From IMG/VR virus record IMGVR_UViG_3300042520_002913, positions 1-37,017 of that record: a DNA stretch of 37,017 bases; one strand, 5' to 3'. The notes under the pieces were generated by a model. The model made no database searches, was not told the DNA's origin, and was given only the letters and a program-made list of their open reading frames with translations. How positions within the stretch are numbered: the first letter of the stretch is position 1; every line of letters begins with the position of its first letter. Position numbers and translations under genes: made by a program. Below are positions 23,767-31,872 of this stretch, piece by piece. The DNA comes from a virus.

Positions 23767-26240
23767 GTAACAGATCTTACAATAAATTCTTCGTTAATCG
23801 TAATCGAGAAGAAGGCTCTGAAAAATTAATGCTTGGTTACATGACAAATGCCCGAGAAACTATTCTTCCGAGAGACTCTTTTGTAGAATTTAATATTCCG
23901 TTTTATACAAATCCAGTAGCAATTGCTAAAAGCTCATTAATTCCAAGCGGAGCTACAGGAGGCTCGTTTCCTGCTGCTTCTGATCGTATTTTTAAAGCTA
24001 AAAAAAATTACGGAGAATACACTCCATATGGTAATCCGTCTGATATAGCGGACGGCACTTGGTTTTGTAGTTGGTTATACAAAACACCTGAAGGTCAACT
24101 ACAGTGGACTGATAGATATTATAATCCTGGAGCATTGGTAACTACAGCTAGCCTTTTAACTGGTCAATATGTTTCTCATAATCCGGTTTATAGAGATGTT
24201 GCTTCAACCATGGTTTTAGAACCAGGTGTGAGATACAAATATTTCCATTGCGGAGAAAAGTTAGCAAATGAACTCGTGTCTTCGTTTTCCGGAATAAGCT
24301 CAAATAAAATTTTAATGAATTTAACTAATTGGGAGACAAATAAGCAAATAGATACCTCTCCGAATTCTTTTCAAATAAAAATAACAAACCCCAACGAAAA
24401 TTATAACTACACTTCTGTGTATGAAGACGAACTTCACGTCAAGAAAAAAACGTTATATTTTGATGGAGTGACTCCACTTACTGTAACTTTAGCACATGAT
24501 TATGCTTATACTCCAGAAGATGAATTTACTGTTGCGTTCTGGTGTCAAAGTCCCGATTGGCAAGAAATTCCAACAACACAACTTATTGGAAATTACTCTT
24601 CAAACGGAGGATGGGGATTGTTTGTTCAAAATTTAAGTAGCTATCCTTTTTTTGTGCTTCCGGAAACAAATTATGGGCATTTATTGTACGTTAATGAGGG
24701 ACTTAACGGCTATTTGGATCAGTCTGTACAAGAAATACCTAAAGTTCCAGCTGCGGCTGCTCACGTTGCTGTTGATTTTAATCAACATATAGTAGTTTGC
24801 ATAGAAGATAATTCAGGCATAATCTATAAATTAGATAATTCTGGCAAAATTATTGCTCACTCAAAACAAACAAACGATCCATTTGAGTACATATTTTTTA
24901 ATGAGGTTCCATTGCAAATTTTGATTGGAGCTAATAATACAATCCTTGTACGAACAACACGTGTAGTTTATACTTTCGATGAGCAATTAAATAAAATTTC
25001 TCAATTTGTCATTTCAAGTTCTTCAAACGACGTAATGGCTTTTCGCTGGAAAGCAAGTCAAGATTTTCATGAATTTAATATAACCAAAAATGTATCTGAT
25101 TCTAAATTTATAGAAACTACTCAGTGGATAGTCTCTTCAGATGGACACTTATATAAAAAATCTGAAAATGATTCAGATTTTGCTCTTTTTTATCAATTTT
25201 CGAAACCTGCAGTTAAATTAAACATAGATCCTCTTAATCGTATATGGGTTACTCATGGTAATAATTTAATATCCGTATTTCAATCCAATGCTGCACCATT
25301 AGATTTTCCTGTATTTTCTTTTTCAGTCGGAAACGACATTGCTCATCCAATTAAAAATTTAAACTTTTTTTGTCAATTTAATCCGACTACTAGTCAAAGA
25401 AGATGGCTTGCGGTAATTTACTACTCTAACGAAAATTTTATTCATATTGTAGATATGAACGGAACCGTCGTAAAAGTTATCGACATGTTTTCATTATTTA
25501 ATGCCAACGTTGTGCAAGCGCTTGAACAAACTGCTGACAAATTTAGGTTTTTAGGAAAAGGAGATTTTACTGGATATGAACACCGCCGAGTATTTCAACA
25601 TTTAGCTCCTTATTCAAATCAGAATCAACTCGTATTAAAAATTGCTTTGCAAAATACTAAAAATGAAAGATTGATTTTTGATCATTTTATACAAAAATAC
25701 CCGATAACTGATTGGAGTAAAGATTCTTGGCAGCATGTTGTTATGACACTTAAGCATCAGACGTTTAATGTCTTTGTTAATACGACGCCTGTGCTATCTT
25801 TAATGTTTTCTGGAAAAAACAAATTAACGTATGACTTAGCTCCTTTGTTTTATATAGGGTCTTCCGCAGGTTCTCAATCTGGATTTAACAAAGAACTTCA
25901 ATACACTTCTGAATTATTTAAAGGACATTTTGCTGATATTAAAATTTACAATTATGCTCTTAATAAGACGAATTACGAAATATTTTTAAGAGAATTTATT
26001 AAGGCTGAAGACATAACGTGGTTTTTGCCAACTCCAGACTTGCAATACATAGAAAAAATTGAAAGGCTATTTAAACATAAAGTTCCTGGCCATAAATCAG
26101 CTCTGTATCGTGTTAAACTCAAAGGAACTTATATAAAGGACATAAATCTCAGAAAATTAATCGAACAACAAATTAAACAGCTAGCATCAGAAACAAATCC
26201 AAGCTATGTGGAATTTTTGTCAATAGAATGGGTCGATTGA
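23763..26240 (+). CDS. Tail protein: LamG-like domain interrupted by a beta-propeller
   Basis: An 825-residue protein. Residues about 225-303 look like the first half of a LamG/concanavalin-type domain: LYFDGVTPLTVTLAHDY, EFTVAFWCQSP, GGWGLFVQN. Residues about 316-580 form an NHL-like propeller (VAVDFNQHIVVCIED, LNIDPLNRIWVTHGNNLIS), then GKGDFTGYEHRRVF at about 598. Residues about 620-745 return to LamG: WSKDSWQHVVMTL, FNVFVNTTPVLSL, FYIGSSAG, and FKGHFADIKIYNYAL, the characteristic closing strands. The C-terminal 70 residues (HKVPGHKSALYRVKL, YVEFLSIEWVD) look like a tail-anchoring domain. The propeller plus GxGDxTG unit also occurs in the minus-strand 1074-residue protein. LamG folds commonly bind carbohydrate, so glycan contact is plausible but inferred. 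Confidence 0.72.
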   Translation: MSNRSYNKFFVNRNREEGSEKLMLGYMTNARETILPRDSFVEFNIPFYTNPVAIAKSSLIPSGATGGSFPAASDRIFKAKKNYGEYTPYGNPSDIADGTWFCSWLYKTPEGQLQWTDRYYNPGALVTTASLLTGQYVSHNPVYRDVASTMVLEPGVRYKYFHCGEKLANELVSSFSGISSNKILMNLTNWETNKQIDTSPNSFQIKITNPNENYNYTSVYEDELHVKKKTLYFDGVTPLTVTLAHDYAYTPEDEFTVAFWCQSPDWQEIPTTQLIGNYSSNGGWGLFVQNLSSYPFFVLPETNYGHLLYVNEGLNGYLDQSVQEIPKVPAAAAHVAVDFNQHIVVCIEDNSGIIYKLDNSGKIIAHSKQTNDPFEYIFFNEVPLQILIGANNTILVRTTRVVYTFDEQLNKISQFVISSSSNDVMAFRWKASQDFHEFNITKNVSDSKFIETTQWIVSSDGHLYKKSENDSDFALFYQFSKPAVKLNIDPLNRIWVTHGNNLISVFQSNAAPLDFPVFSFSVGNDIAHPIKNLNFFCQFNPTTSQRRWLAVIYYSNENFIHIVDMNGTVVKVIDMFSLFNANVVQALEQTADKFRFLGKGDFTGYEHRRVFQHLAPYSNQNQLVLKIALQNTKNERLIFDHFIQKYPITDWSKDSWQHVVMTLKHQTFNVFVNTTPVLSLMFSGKNKLTYDLAPLFYIGSSAGSQSGFNKELQYTSELFKGHFADIKIYNYALNKTNYEIFLREFIKAEDITWFLPTPDLQYIEKIERLFKHKVPGHKSALYRVKLKGTYIKDINLRKLIEQQIKQLASETNPSYVEFLSIEWVD

Positions 26241-26253
26241 ACAAAAATTTAAC

Positions 26254-26261
26254 AATAAATA
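26254..26261 (+). promoter_or_regulatory. Candidate T4-type late promoter box
   Basis: AATAAATA lies in the 30-base gap after the LamG/propeller gene and ends 9 bases before the ATG at 26271. Confidence 0.6.
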
Positions 26262-26270
26262 TAAACAGCG

Positions 26271-29200
26271 ATGGCTATTGATTTGTACGCAAATTTCGAA
26301 AGAACCAGAAACAGTAACGTTTTTTATCGTCCGACTGCATTTGGATCATATCCTGTGTTTTTAAGATTGAGTGATACGGAAAACTTAAATGCTAATTATA
26401 CGACCGTTTTTTATGCGGAATCTTCTTTAAATGGAGCTCCTTTTACTGAATTTCATAAAGACATAAATGGTAAATTTGTGTCTTATTTGTTGTTTAATTC
26501 GAGTACACCCGCGTTATGTTCAGTGAGAGTTAATCTTAAAGATATAACTCAAACGCAATTATTAGAAAGCTTTAATATCAGTTGCCGGTTTTTAAACGAC
26601 ATTCCTGTAGCTAATTTTGCTCTTTGGCCTACATATGTTCCTTATAGAGACCCTTCAACTGGTCTCGTTACAACAAAAATTTTAAACGGTTTGAATTTTA
26701 CTGAAAGTTCAGGTACTTCGTTTTTCGGAGAAGGTCACACAGAAACTTTCTATCTTTCTTGTTGGAACATTACTATTAATTTAAATTCCATGTGGTTTGT
26801 TGGAACACCAGCCCCTATACTGGTTGATCGTTCACGATCGCCAGTTGGTTTAAACCCAACAGATAGTTCAGTTTATGTTGCTCCAGGGCCGTTTTTTAAT
26901 TCAGGAGTAGTTGATATTACTTCAGCTCCGCTGGAGTATCAAGAATTTCCTGTGAGCTTATTTGTATATGATAATGTCAATATTACTCCTAAAAGCCCAA
27001 TTGTTACATATCACGATTCTACAGGAGAGCCTTTTTATTATCCTTATTTTTATTCTACTCAAGATGTTGATCAGACCTTAAATCCTCAAAATACGTATTT
27101 GAGAGACACAATTCGAGTTATTCCGTATACTCAACCGTCAGCTGTTGGATTTAGCAGTGACTTAAATACTCCGTTTTTATTTTTACCAATTAATTCCACA
27201 ACGAGATTGTTAACATCTGAGTTAATATTGCCTCCTCAGCCAACTTATACTCCGGTTACTGTTTCATACAAAGGTTCGATGTGGAATATTTTTGCACGTT
27301 CGATGGTCGGAAATTGGGGAGATGTAGATGATGCTTTTACAAATACAGGATTTTTACCTTCAGTTAATTCTTACAGCACTTATATAAAGTACGATAGCAA
27401 CAATAACGGAATATTGGATTATTTTACTGCATCTCCTAAAGTAGATACTACTCTAACCGTTTCAGGAACAGCGACAAGAACTTTACACATTAACGCTCCT
27501 CCTTATGATTGGATTCCGAGAGACGTGTTTGATATAAAACAAGCTACCACAGTAATTAAACCTTTACCGTTTGGAAATAAAATATATACTCCAAACTTTT
27601 ATAATTTAAAAGACACAAATGTTAGGTTTGAGTTTTTAATAAACTTCGAACAAACTCGCTATACGATTAAGCAAATAACTTTTTCTTCTGATTCAGCTTA
27701 TGCTCCTTATACTACTACTTCTTCTACTGTTGGATTTTTAAAGTTCAAAAGATCTGGGTTGGTTTCCATATTAGTTACGATCACAACGGAAGATACGCTC
27801 ACTGGAGTTACACAAACATATCAAACTTATTTTTCTAATTTTATAGAAGCGGTAGATTATTACGATGACGTTCATCCTGAATATTATTTTTCTGATTCGA
27901 TAGCAACGCAACTTTCACAAACTTCTTGTCCTAAACTAACCCCAAACGAATGGGTCACAGCAAATGCCGTTAACAACGTAGTGTCTAAGTTTTATGATGT
28001 ATTGGAAACAGTTAATCGATTTGGTTATCGTTATATTCCAGCATTTTGTTTTTATGGTTGGTTGGGATTGTTGCACGACAGACAAATGGTTTGGCAAGAA
28101 GTAGAGTGCCCTCCAGCTAACGAAAACGTCGTAATGTGGATGGCTCTGGAGTGCGAAGTTGAATCTTGCCGGCCGGCTTTATTTGATTACAGTTTCAAAA
28201 CTTGGGAAGACAATGAGTGTCCAGAACCAAATACTTGTTCCGGTTCATATTGTATGATTTGGAATTGGAAAAATCAAAAAACTACTTTTTCTGAACAATG
28301 TGTTACGTGGAAACAAGCAACGTGTGGAGATGAAGAAACGGAACCAGGAAGGTATGGTTCTTCTTGGAAAAGCAAAAATGTGTGCGACACTGACTCAGAG
28401 ATAAATTGCGTAAAAAGCAATTGGCATATTTGCACAATTGATCCTGAATACTTTCCAATAACTAATTGTGAACAAGTGTCGTTTCGTTGCAGTTTTGTAG
28501 GAATTGCTCCAAGCAATACAAACGACACTTTAGTTTTGGCGTATTCAACGGAACTTCATTTAGTTTCTACTGATTACGGCATGACAAAATTAGACTTAGA
28601 AAAGCTTTCCAATCAAACTACTAGATTCCAAAACATCGTAGGATTATCAATTGGGCCAACAGACCAGTTGTTCGTACTAGATTCAACGTTATCTCAAGTT
28701 TCAGTGTTCCGTTTTACTCCTGAAAATAAATTGGATTTAATCAATAGTTGGGGTAAATTCGGTTTTAGGGATAGTGTAAATGGTTTAAATAAACCTAAGG
28801 ATATACACGTAGATCAAAACAACAACGTGCTAATTGCTGATTCTGGCAATAAGTGTGTTAAAAAATTTGCTTTCAATGGCAGAAATTTAGGAATATTAAC
28901 TTACTCAAAATTTGAAGTGGATAGCCCAAGAAGTGTATGTGTTGATTCTGAAGAGCGAATACATGTTCTTCTTTCAAAATCAGTAGTCGTGCTTGACTAC
29001 AACGGAAGCTTTTTGTTTGAATATCAACTTGCTGAAGAAGTCCAGTCTTCAATTAAGATTAATACCAATTACAACAGAGAGTGTGTATATATAACATACG
29101 GAACAGGGGTAGCAAAATATTTTAAAACAGGAACTCTGTCTCATTTTATAACAAATAACCACAGATGTGACAGCGGAGCAATAATTTCGAGCATAACTAC

Positions 29201-30353
29201 AGTATCTTCTGACAAATACAGAAACGTATATGTCTCAGCAGGAGAGCGCATTTTGAAATTTGGAGATAGGATGAAAATCAAACAAACCATGTCCAATAGT
29301 TTGAATTCATCTCTTTGGTCAAGCAAACAAAATCTTTATATTGAAAAAGATGAATACATCCAACCTTGGGTTTATCTTCGTTTGTTTCACAAATTATGGG
29401 ACAATATCGAGCTTATAAGAAGTTCCTTATTTTACGAAACCGGCCAATGTAAAAATTACAAAGCAGCGGTTTGGGAAAAACAGGATTTAGTTATCGGTCA
29501 AAATGAGCTCGTATCAAATGCAGTAGTTAACCGTTTAATTTGTCAATTGTGGGACAACTTGCAAACGGTACTACAATACTTTGATCCCGCATGCGGTACA
29601 CAAGAAAGTAATGATGTACAACTTGAAACTTGTTGCAAAAACCGGTTGTCTTGTGAACAACAAATTCCTCAACTCGATCAAGAAACAATTCCTGATGTAG
29701 AAAAAACATGCAACAGATCAATTCGTTATGAAGGAATGGTTTCTTATCCAAGAGTTGAATTTTTTGAGTTAGGAGTTACTTCCTTAGGCTTAGTAAGCTT
29801 AATTGCTACTCCGTTTGATGTACCCGATCGTTACATTATAAATTATAACAACTCAATAGCTTTAGATACTGGATATCTTGGTCAAGCTAATAGATACGGT
29901 TTTGGAGGATTTAACCGTTCTTCGTTTACTAATAGATTGAGCGGACTGAAAGACCCTGTGACTGGAAATTTATATCCATTTGCTCATTCTTCTCATGAAC
30001 CAGATAATTATCCAAGTGTATTGGATGCTCCTGGTCCTCTTACTTTCCAATTCAACAAAAATAGTCTAACATCAACTGCTGTTCTTTCAGTGTATGCTCC
30101 GATGGTCAATACTCTATGGGAGGCATATGTAAGTTGTCCTGGCCAAATGCCAGTTCCACGGCCCACGCCAACGCCAACTCCAACGCCGACTCCAACTCCA
30201 ACGCCAACTCCAACGCCGACTCCAACTCCAACGCCGACTCCAACTCCAACGCCGACTCCAACTCCAACGCCGACTCCAACTCCAACGCCGACAGCAACAC
30301 CTATCCCAGTAGGTTTTGAATACCGCAATCCTAATTTTACTTTAGAAATTTAA
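26271..30353 (+). CDS. Giant tail protein: Trp/Cys repeats, NHL propeller, helical repeats, (Pro-Thr) arm
   Basis: A 1360-residue protein. Residues 1-550 are beta-rich with no family I can name. A helical unit at 557-590 (EWVTANAVNNVVSKFYDVLE) recurs at about 1027-1057 (EYIQPWVYLRLFHKLWDNIE) and 1078-1109 (ELVSNAVVNRLICQLWDNLQ). Residues about 605-740 are rich in W-x(3,5)-C units (WQEVEC, WMALEC, WEDNEC, WKQATC). Residues about 744-1000 are an NHL propeller (GLSIGPTDQLFVLDS, DIHVDQNNNVLIADSGN, SVCVDSEERIHVL). Thus propeller and Cys block are inserted between helical repeats 1 and 2. Near the end come 22 Pro-Thr dipeptides (1298-1341) and a short tail GFEYRNPNFTLEI. T4-like marine phages carry large proteins with similar helical repeats, recalled from memory. 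Probably a baseplate-periphery or fibre-network protein. Confidence 0.7.
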   Translation: MAIDLYANFERTRNSNVFYRPTAFGSYPVFLRLSDTENLNANYTTVFYAESSLNGAPFTEFHKDINGKFVSYLLFNSSTPALCSVRVNLKDITQTQLLESFNISCRFLNDIPVANFALWPTYVPYRDPSTGLVTTKILNGLNFTESSGTSFFGEGHTETFYLSCWNITINLNSMWFVGTPAPILVDRSRSPVGLNPTDSSVYVAPGPFFNSGVVDITSAPLEYQEFPVSLFVYDNVNITPKSPIVTYHDSTGEPFYYPYFYSTQDVDQTLNPQNTYLRDTIRVIPYTQPSAVGFSSDLNTPFLFLPINSTTRLLTSELILPPQPTYTPVTVSYKGSMWNIFARSMVGNWGDVDDAFTNTGFLPSVNSYSTYIKYDSNNNGILDYFTASPKVDTTLTVSGTATRTLHINAPPYDWIPRDVFDIKQATTVIKPLPFGNKIYTPNFYNLKDTNVRFEFLINFEQTRYTIKQITFSSDSAYAPYTTTSSTVGFLKFKRSGLVSILVTITTEDTLTGVTQTYQTYFSNFIEAVDYYDDVHPEYYFSDSIATQLSQTSCPKLTPNEWVTANAVNNVVSKFYDVLETVNRFGYRYIPAFCFYGWLGLLHDRQMVWQEVECPPANENVVMWMALECEVESCRPALFDYSFKTWEDNECPEPNTCSGSYCMIWNWKNQKTTFSEQCVTWKQATCGDEETEPGRYGSSWKSKNVCDTDSEINCVKSNWHICTIDPEYFPITNCEQVSFRCSFVGIAPSNTNDTLVLAYSTELHLVSTDYGMTKLDLEKLSNQTTRFQNIVGLSIGPTDQLFVLDSTLSQVSVFRFTPENKLDLINSWGKFGFRDSVNGLNKPKDIHVDQNNNVLIADSGNKCVKKFAFNGRNLGILTYSKFEVDSPRSVCVDSEERIHVLLSKSVVVLDYNGSFLFEYQLAEEVQSSIKINTNYNRECVYITYGTGVAKYFKTGTLSHFITNNHRCDSGAIISSITTVSSDKYRNVYVSAGERILKFGDRMKIKQTMSNSLNSSLWSSKQNLYIEKDEYIQPWVYLRLFHKLWDNIELIRSSLFYETGQCKNYKAAVWEKQDLVIGQNELVSNAVVNRLICQLWDNLQTVLQYFDPACGTQESNDVQLETCCKNRLSCEQQIPQLDQETIPDVEKTCNRSIRYEGMVSYPRVEFFELGVTSLGLVSLIATPFDVPDRYIINYNNSIALDTGYLGQANRYGFGGFNRSSFTNRLSGLKDPVTGNLYPFAHSSHEPDNYPSVLDAPGPLTFQFNKNSLTSTAVLSVYAPMVNTLWEAYVSCPGQMPVPRPTPTPTPTPTPTPTPTPTPTPTPTPTPTPTPTPTPTPTPTPTPTATPIPVGFEYRNPNFTLEI
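30162..30293 (+). repeat. Tandem minisatellite coding for (Pro-Thr)22
   Basis: 22 six-base Pro-Thr units, organised at the longer scale as an 18-base unit CCAACGCCGACTCCAACT repeated almost perfectly. It is far richer in G+C than its surroundings and open in several frames on both strands. The encoded Pro-Thr run should be an extended, stiff linker. Exact tandem copies invite slippage, so length may vary between isolates. Confidence 0.95.
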
Positions 30354-30380
30354 TATTTAGGTGAAAAAAATATAAATTTA

Positions 30381-30388
30381 GATAAATA
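30381..30388 (+). promoter_or_regulatory. Candidate T4-type late promoter box
   Basis: GATAAATA is a full match to NATAAATA and ends 10 bases before the ATG at 30399. Confidence 0.6.
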
Positions 30389-30398
30389 AAATTGTATC

Positions 30399-31310
30399 AT
30401 GAAAAATCCTCTTTCCGACTTATACGAACAAATATTGCTTAATGAAGCTGAAAAACATGCTTTAGAAAATCCATCACAAGACGAAGTTGGCAACATCAAA
30501 TCAAAAGCTGAATTTTTTGGTTCTAAACCAAAACCAGTCGAAGGGCCAGACAAAGCAAAAGTAAAACAAGGACCTAATCATCAGCAAACTACAGGTAATA
30601 CATCAAAACCAAAAGCTGAAAAATCCAGTATGCCAAATTCTGCTGCAGCTAAGTCTACTGAACCAGAAAAAGGAAAAGAAATGAAAGATACAGACGTAGA
30701 TCCTACTTCCGATAAAGAAGAAGAGGAAGACGAAAAGAAAGAAAAAATTAAAAAAGAAAGTTTTATTATGAATTCATTTGAAGCATTATTTAAGAAAACA
30801 TTACAAGAAGAATTATCTCCAGAAGAGCCAATTGGTTCAACTGAAGAAATTCCAGCAGATAGTGACGAATTAGATCTTGAAGGAGAAGACGGCGAAGAGA
30901 GTACGGAAGAAGAGGAAGAAGAGGAAGAAGGAGATTTAATCTCAGACCTTAGAGGACTACAAGACAAACTTGCTTCCATTTTAGCCAAACTTGAAGACTT
31001 CGAAGAGTCCGAAGAAGAGAGCGAAGATTATTCCGAAGACGACTTTGACTCTGAATTTGAAGATGATTCTTCCGAAGAAGCCATGAAGGAGTCTGTGGAC
31101 AAATTAAAAGGTTTGAATGACTCCAAAGGCAAAACTTTGATGAGCAAGAAAAACAAGATTGGTAAATTGCATCCAAAAGGTGGAAAAGCTCACACTGGAA
31201 AAATTAAAAATAGCCCTGAGCCTAAAGCTTTAGGAGACAAAAAAAATAATTTACAAAAAGGCAAACCTGAAGTCAAATCGACCGTGAAAAAGGGAGACTT
31301 TATTAGATAA
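30399..31310 (+). CDS. Highly charged protein, possible scaffold or internal virion protein
   Basis: A 303-residue, low-complexity protein. Two short amphipathic helices of similar type occur: MKNPLSDLYEQILLNEAEKH at the start and MNSFEALFKKTLQEELSPEE at about 126-145. Between and after them are Lys/Pro-rich (30-100) and then very acidic stretches (95-115 and about 150-225, with runs of Glu and an Asp/Ser/Glu mix). A coiled segment DLRGLQDKLASILAKLEDFE lies inside the acidic part at about 180-200. The last 70 residues are strongly basic (KGKTLMSKKNKIGKLHPKGG). Acid-base split composition of this kind is seen in phage head scaffolds and in internal proteins, but no family is recognised. A terminator follows 27 bases after the stop, and the neck genes come next. 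Confidence 0.6.
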   Translation: MKNPLSDLYEQILLNEAEKHALENPSQDEVGNIKSKAEFFGSKPKPVEGPDKAKVKQGPNHQQTTGNTSKPKAEKSSMPNSAAAKSTEPEKGKEMKDTDVDPTSDKEEEEDEKKEKIKKESFIMNSFEALFKKTLQEELSPEEPIGSTEEIPADSDELDLEGEDGEESTEEEEEEEEGDLISDLRGLQDKLASILAKLEDFEESEEESEDYSEDDFDSEFEDDSSEEAMKESVDKLKGLNDSKGKTLMSKKNKIGKLHPKGGKAHTGKIKNSPEPKALGDKKNNLQKGKPEVKSTVKKGDFIR

Positions 31311-31337
31311 TTTTAAATTTAATTGTAGTGTCATTTT

Positions 31338-31370
31338 AAAGCCCTATGTGCATGCATATAGGGCTTTTTT
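31338..31370 (+). terminator. Intrinsic terminator
   Basis: AAAGCCCTAT (31338-31347) and ATAGGGCTTT (31358-31367) pair perfectly; the inner bases TGCATGCA can continue the stem, making an almost complete 30-base palindrome, followed by a T-run. It ends the giant tail/charged-protein unit. A late promoter box for the next gene begins one base after it. Confidence 0.9.
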
Positions 31371-31378
31371 ATTAAATA
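31371..31378 (+). promoter_or_regulatory. Candidate T4-type late promoter box
   Basis: ATTAAATA directly follows the terminator T-run and ends 5 bases before the ATG at 31384. Confidence 0.45.
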
Positions 31379-31383
31379 ATAAT

Positions 31384-31869
31384 ATGAAGTCGATTTTTGA
31401 GAAGAGGATTGAAGACTATTTAACTATTTACAAAATTCCAATTGGTCCAAATCAACTCGACCCTACGGTTTTTTATTTTTCTGAAACACAAAACATCCCA
31501 ATTTTACTTCCAAGTATACACAGTCAAATTTCTAAAGACCTGGAAACAATAGCATCAGATCAACCAACTAGGATTAAAAATTATTATTTAGTTGGACCTG
31601 CTTTAATTCCGGGTAACAAAAATCGGTCCAGCGAACTTCGTGTAATCATTGTCGTTAATAAAGAAATGATGGATGTTGATGTTGAAGGTGTGTTAGCTGA
31701 AAGAATACTCAGAGCTGCAAAAGAACTAAGCGGTAAAATTGCAATAGGAACAACTAGACCTATTGAATATGTTATAACAACAAGGGAAGTCGAAAACGAA
31801 AACTACAAAGGAATTTACAATCTCAGCACAAACGAATGGAAACAAATTCCAAACGGATTAACAAAATAA
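31384..31869 (+). CDS. Phage protein with nucleotidyltransferase-like fold, probably inactive
   Basis: A 161-residue protein. A GTG at 31348 would extend it, but that codon lies inside the terminator hairpin, so the ATG at 31384 is preferred. The middle reads YYLVGPALIPGNKNRSSELRVIIVV at about residues 67-91, in the arrangement of the nucleotidyltransferase core G-S-x(8-13)-D-x-D-x-x-(V/I). The Gly-Ser is Gly-Pro here and the two Asp positions are occupied by Glu and Arg, so catalysis is unlikely if the fold is right. A helix AERILRAAKELSG and strand RPIEYVITTRE follow. It leads into the neck gene after 3 bases. The fold call is by eye and tentative; plain 'conserved phage protein' is the safe label. 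Confidence 0.55.
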   Translation: MKSIFEKRIEDYLTIYKIPIGPNQLDPTVFYFSETQNIPILLPSIHSQISKDLETIASDQPTRIKNYYLVGPALIPGNKNRSSELRVIIVVNKEMMDVDVEGVLAERILRAAKELSGKIAIGTTRPIEYVITTREVENENYKGIYNLSTNEWKQIPNGLTK

Positions 31870-31872
31870 ATC

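Noticed and set aside
30162-30293. CRISPR-like array
   Set aside because: The repeats are directly adjacent with no spacers and are coding.
30008-30328. Minus-strand frame of Gly-Val repeats and other frames across the tandem array
   Set aside because: They are open only because the array contains no stop in any phase; the plus-strand Pro-Thr frame belongs to the long gene.
30581-30988. Minus-strand 135-residue Ser-rich frame
   Set aside because: It is the antisense of Glu-rich codons (GAA/GAG read as TTC/CTC in shifted phase giving Ser); it has no promoter box or start context.
31348-31383. GTG start for the gene at 31384
   Set aside because: The codon lies inside the terminator hairpin, and the extra 12 residues would be encoded by the hairpin and promoter box.
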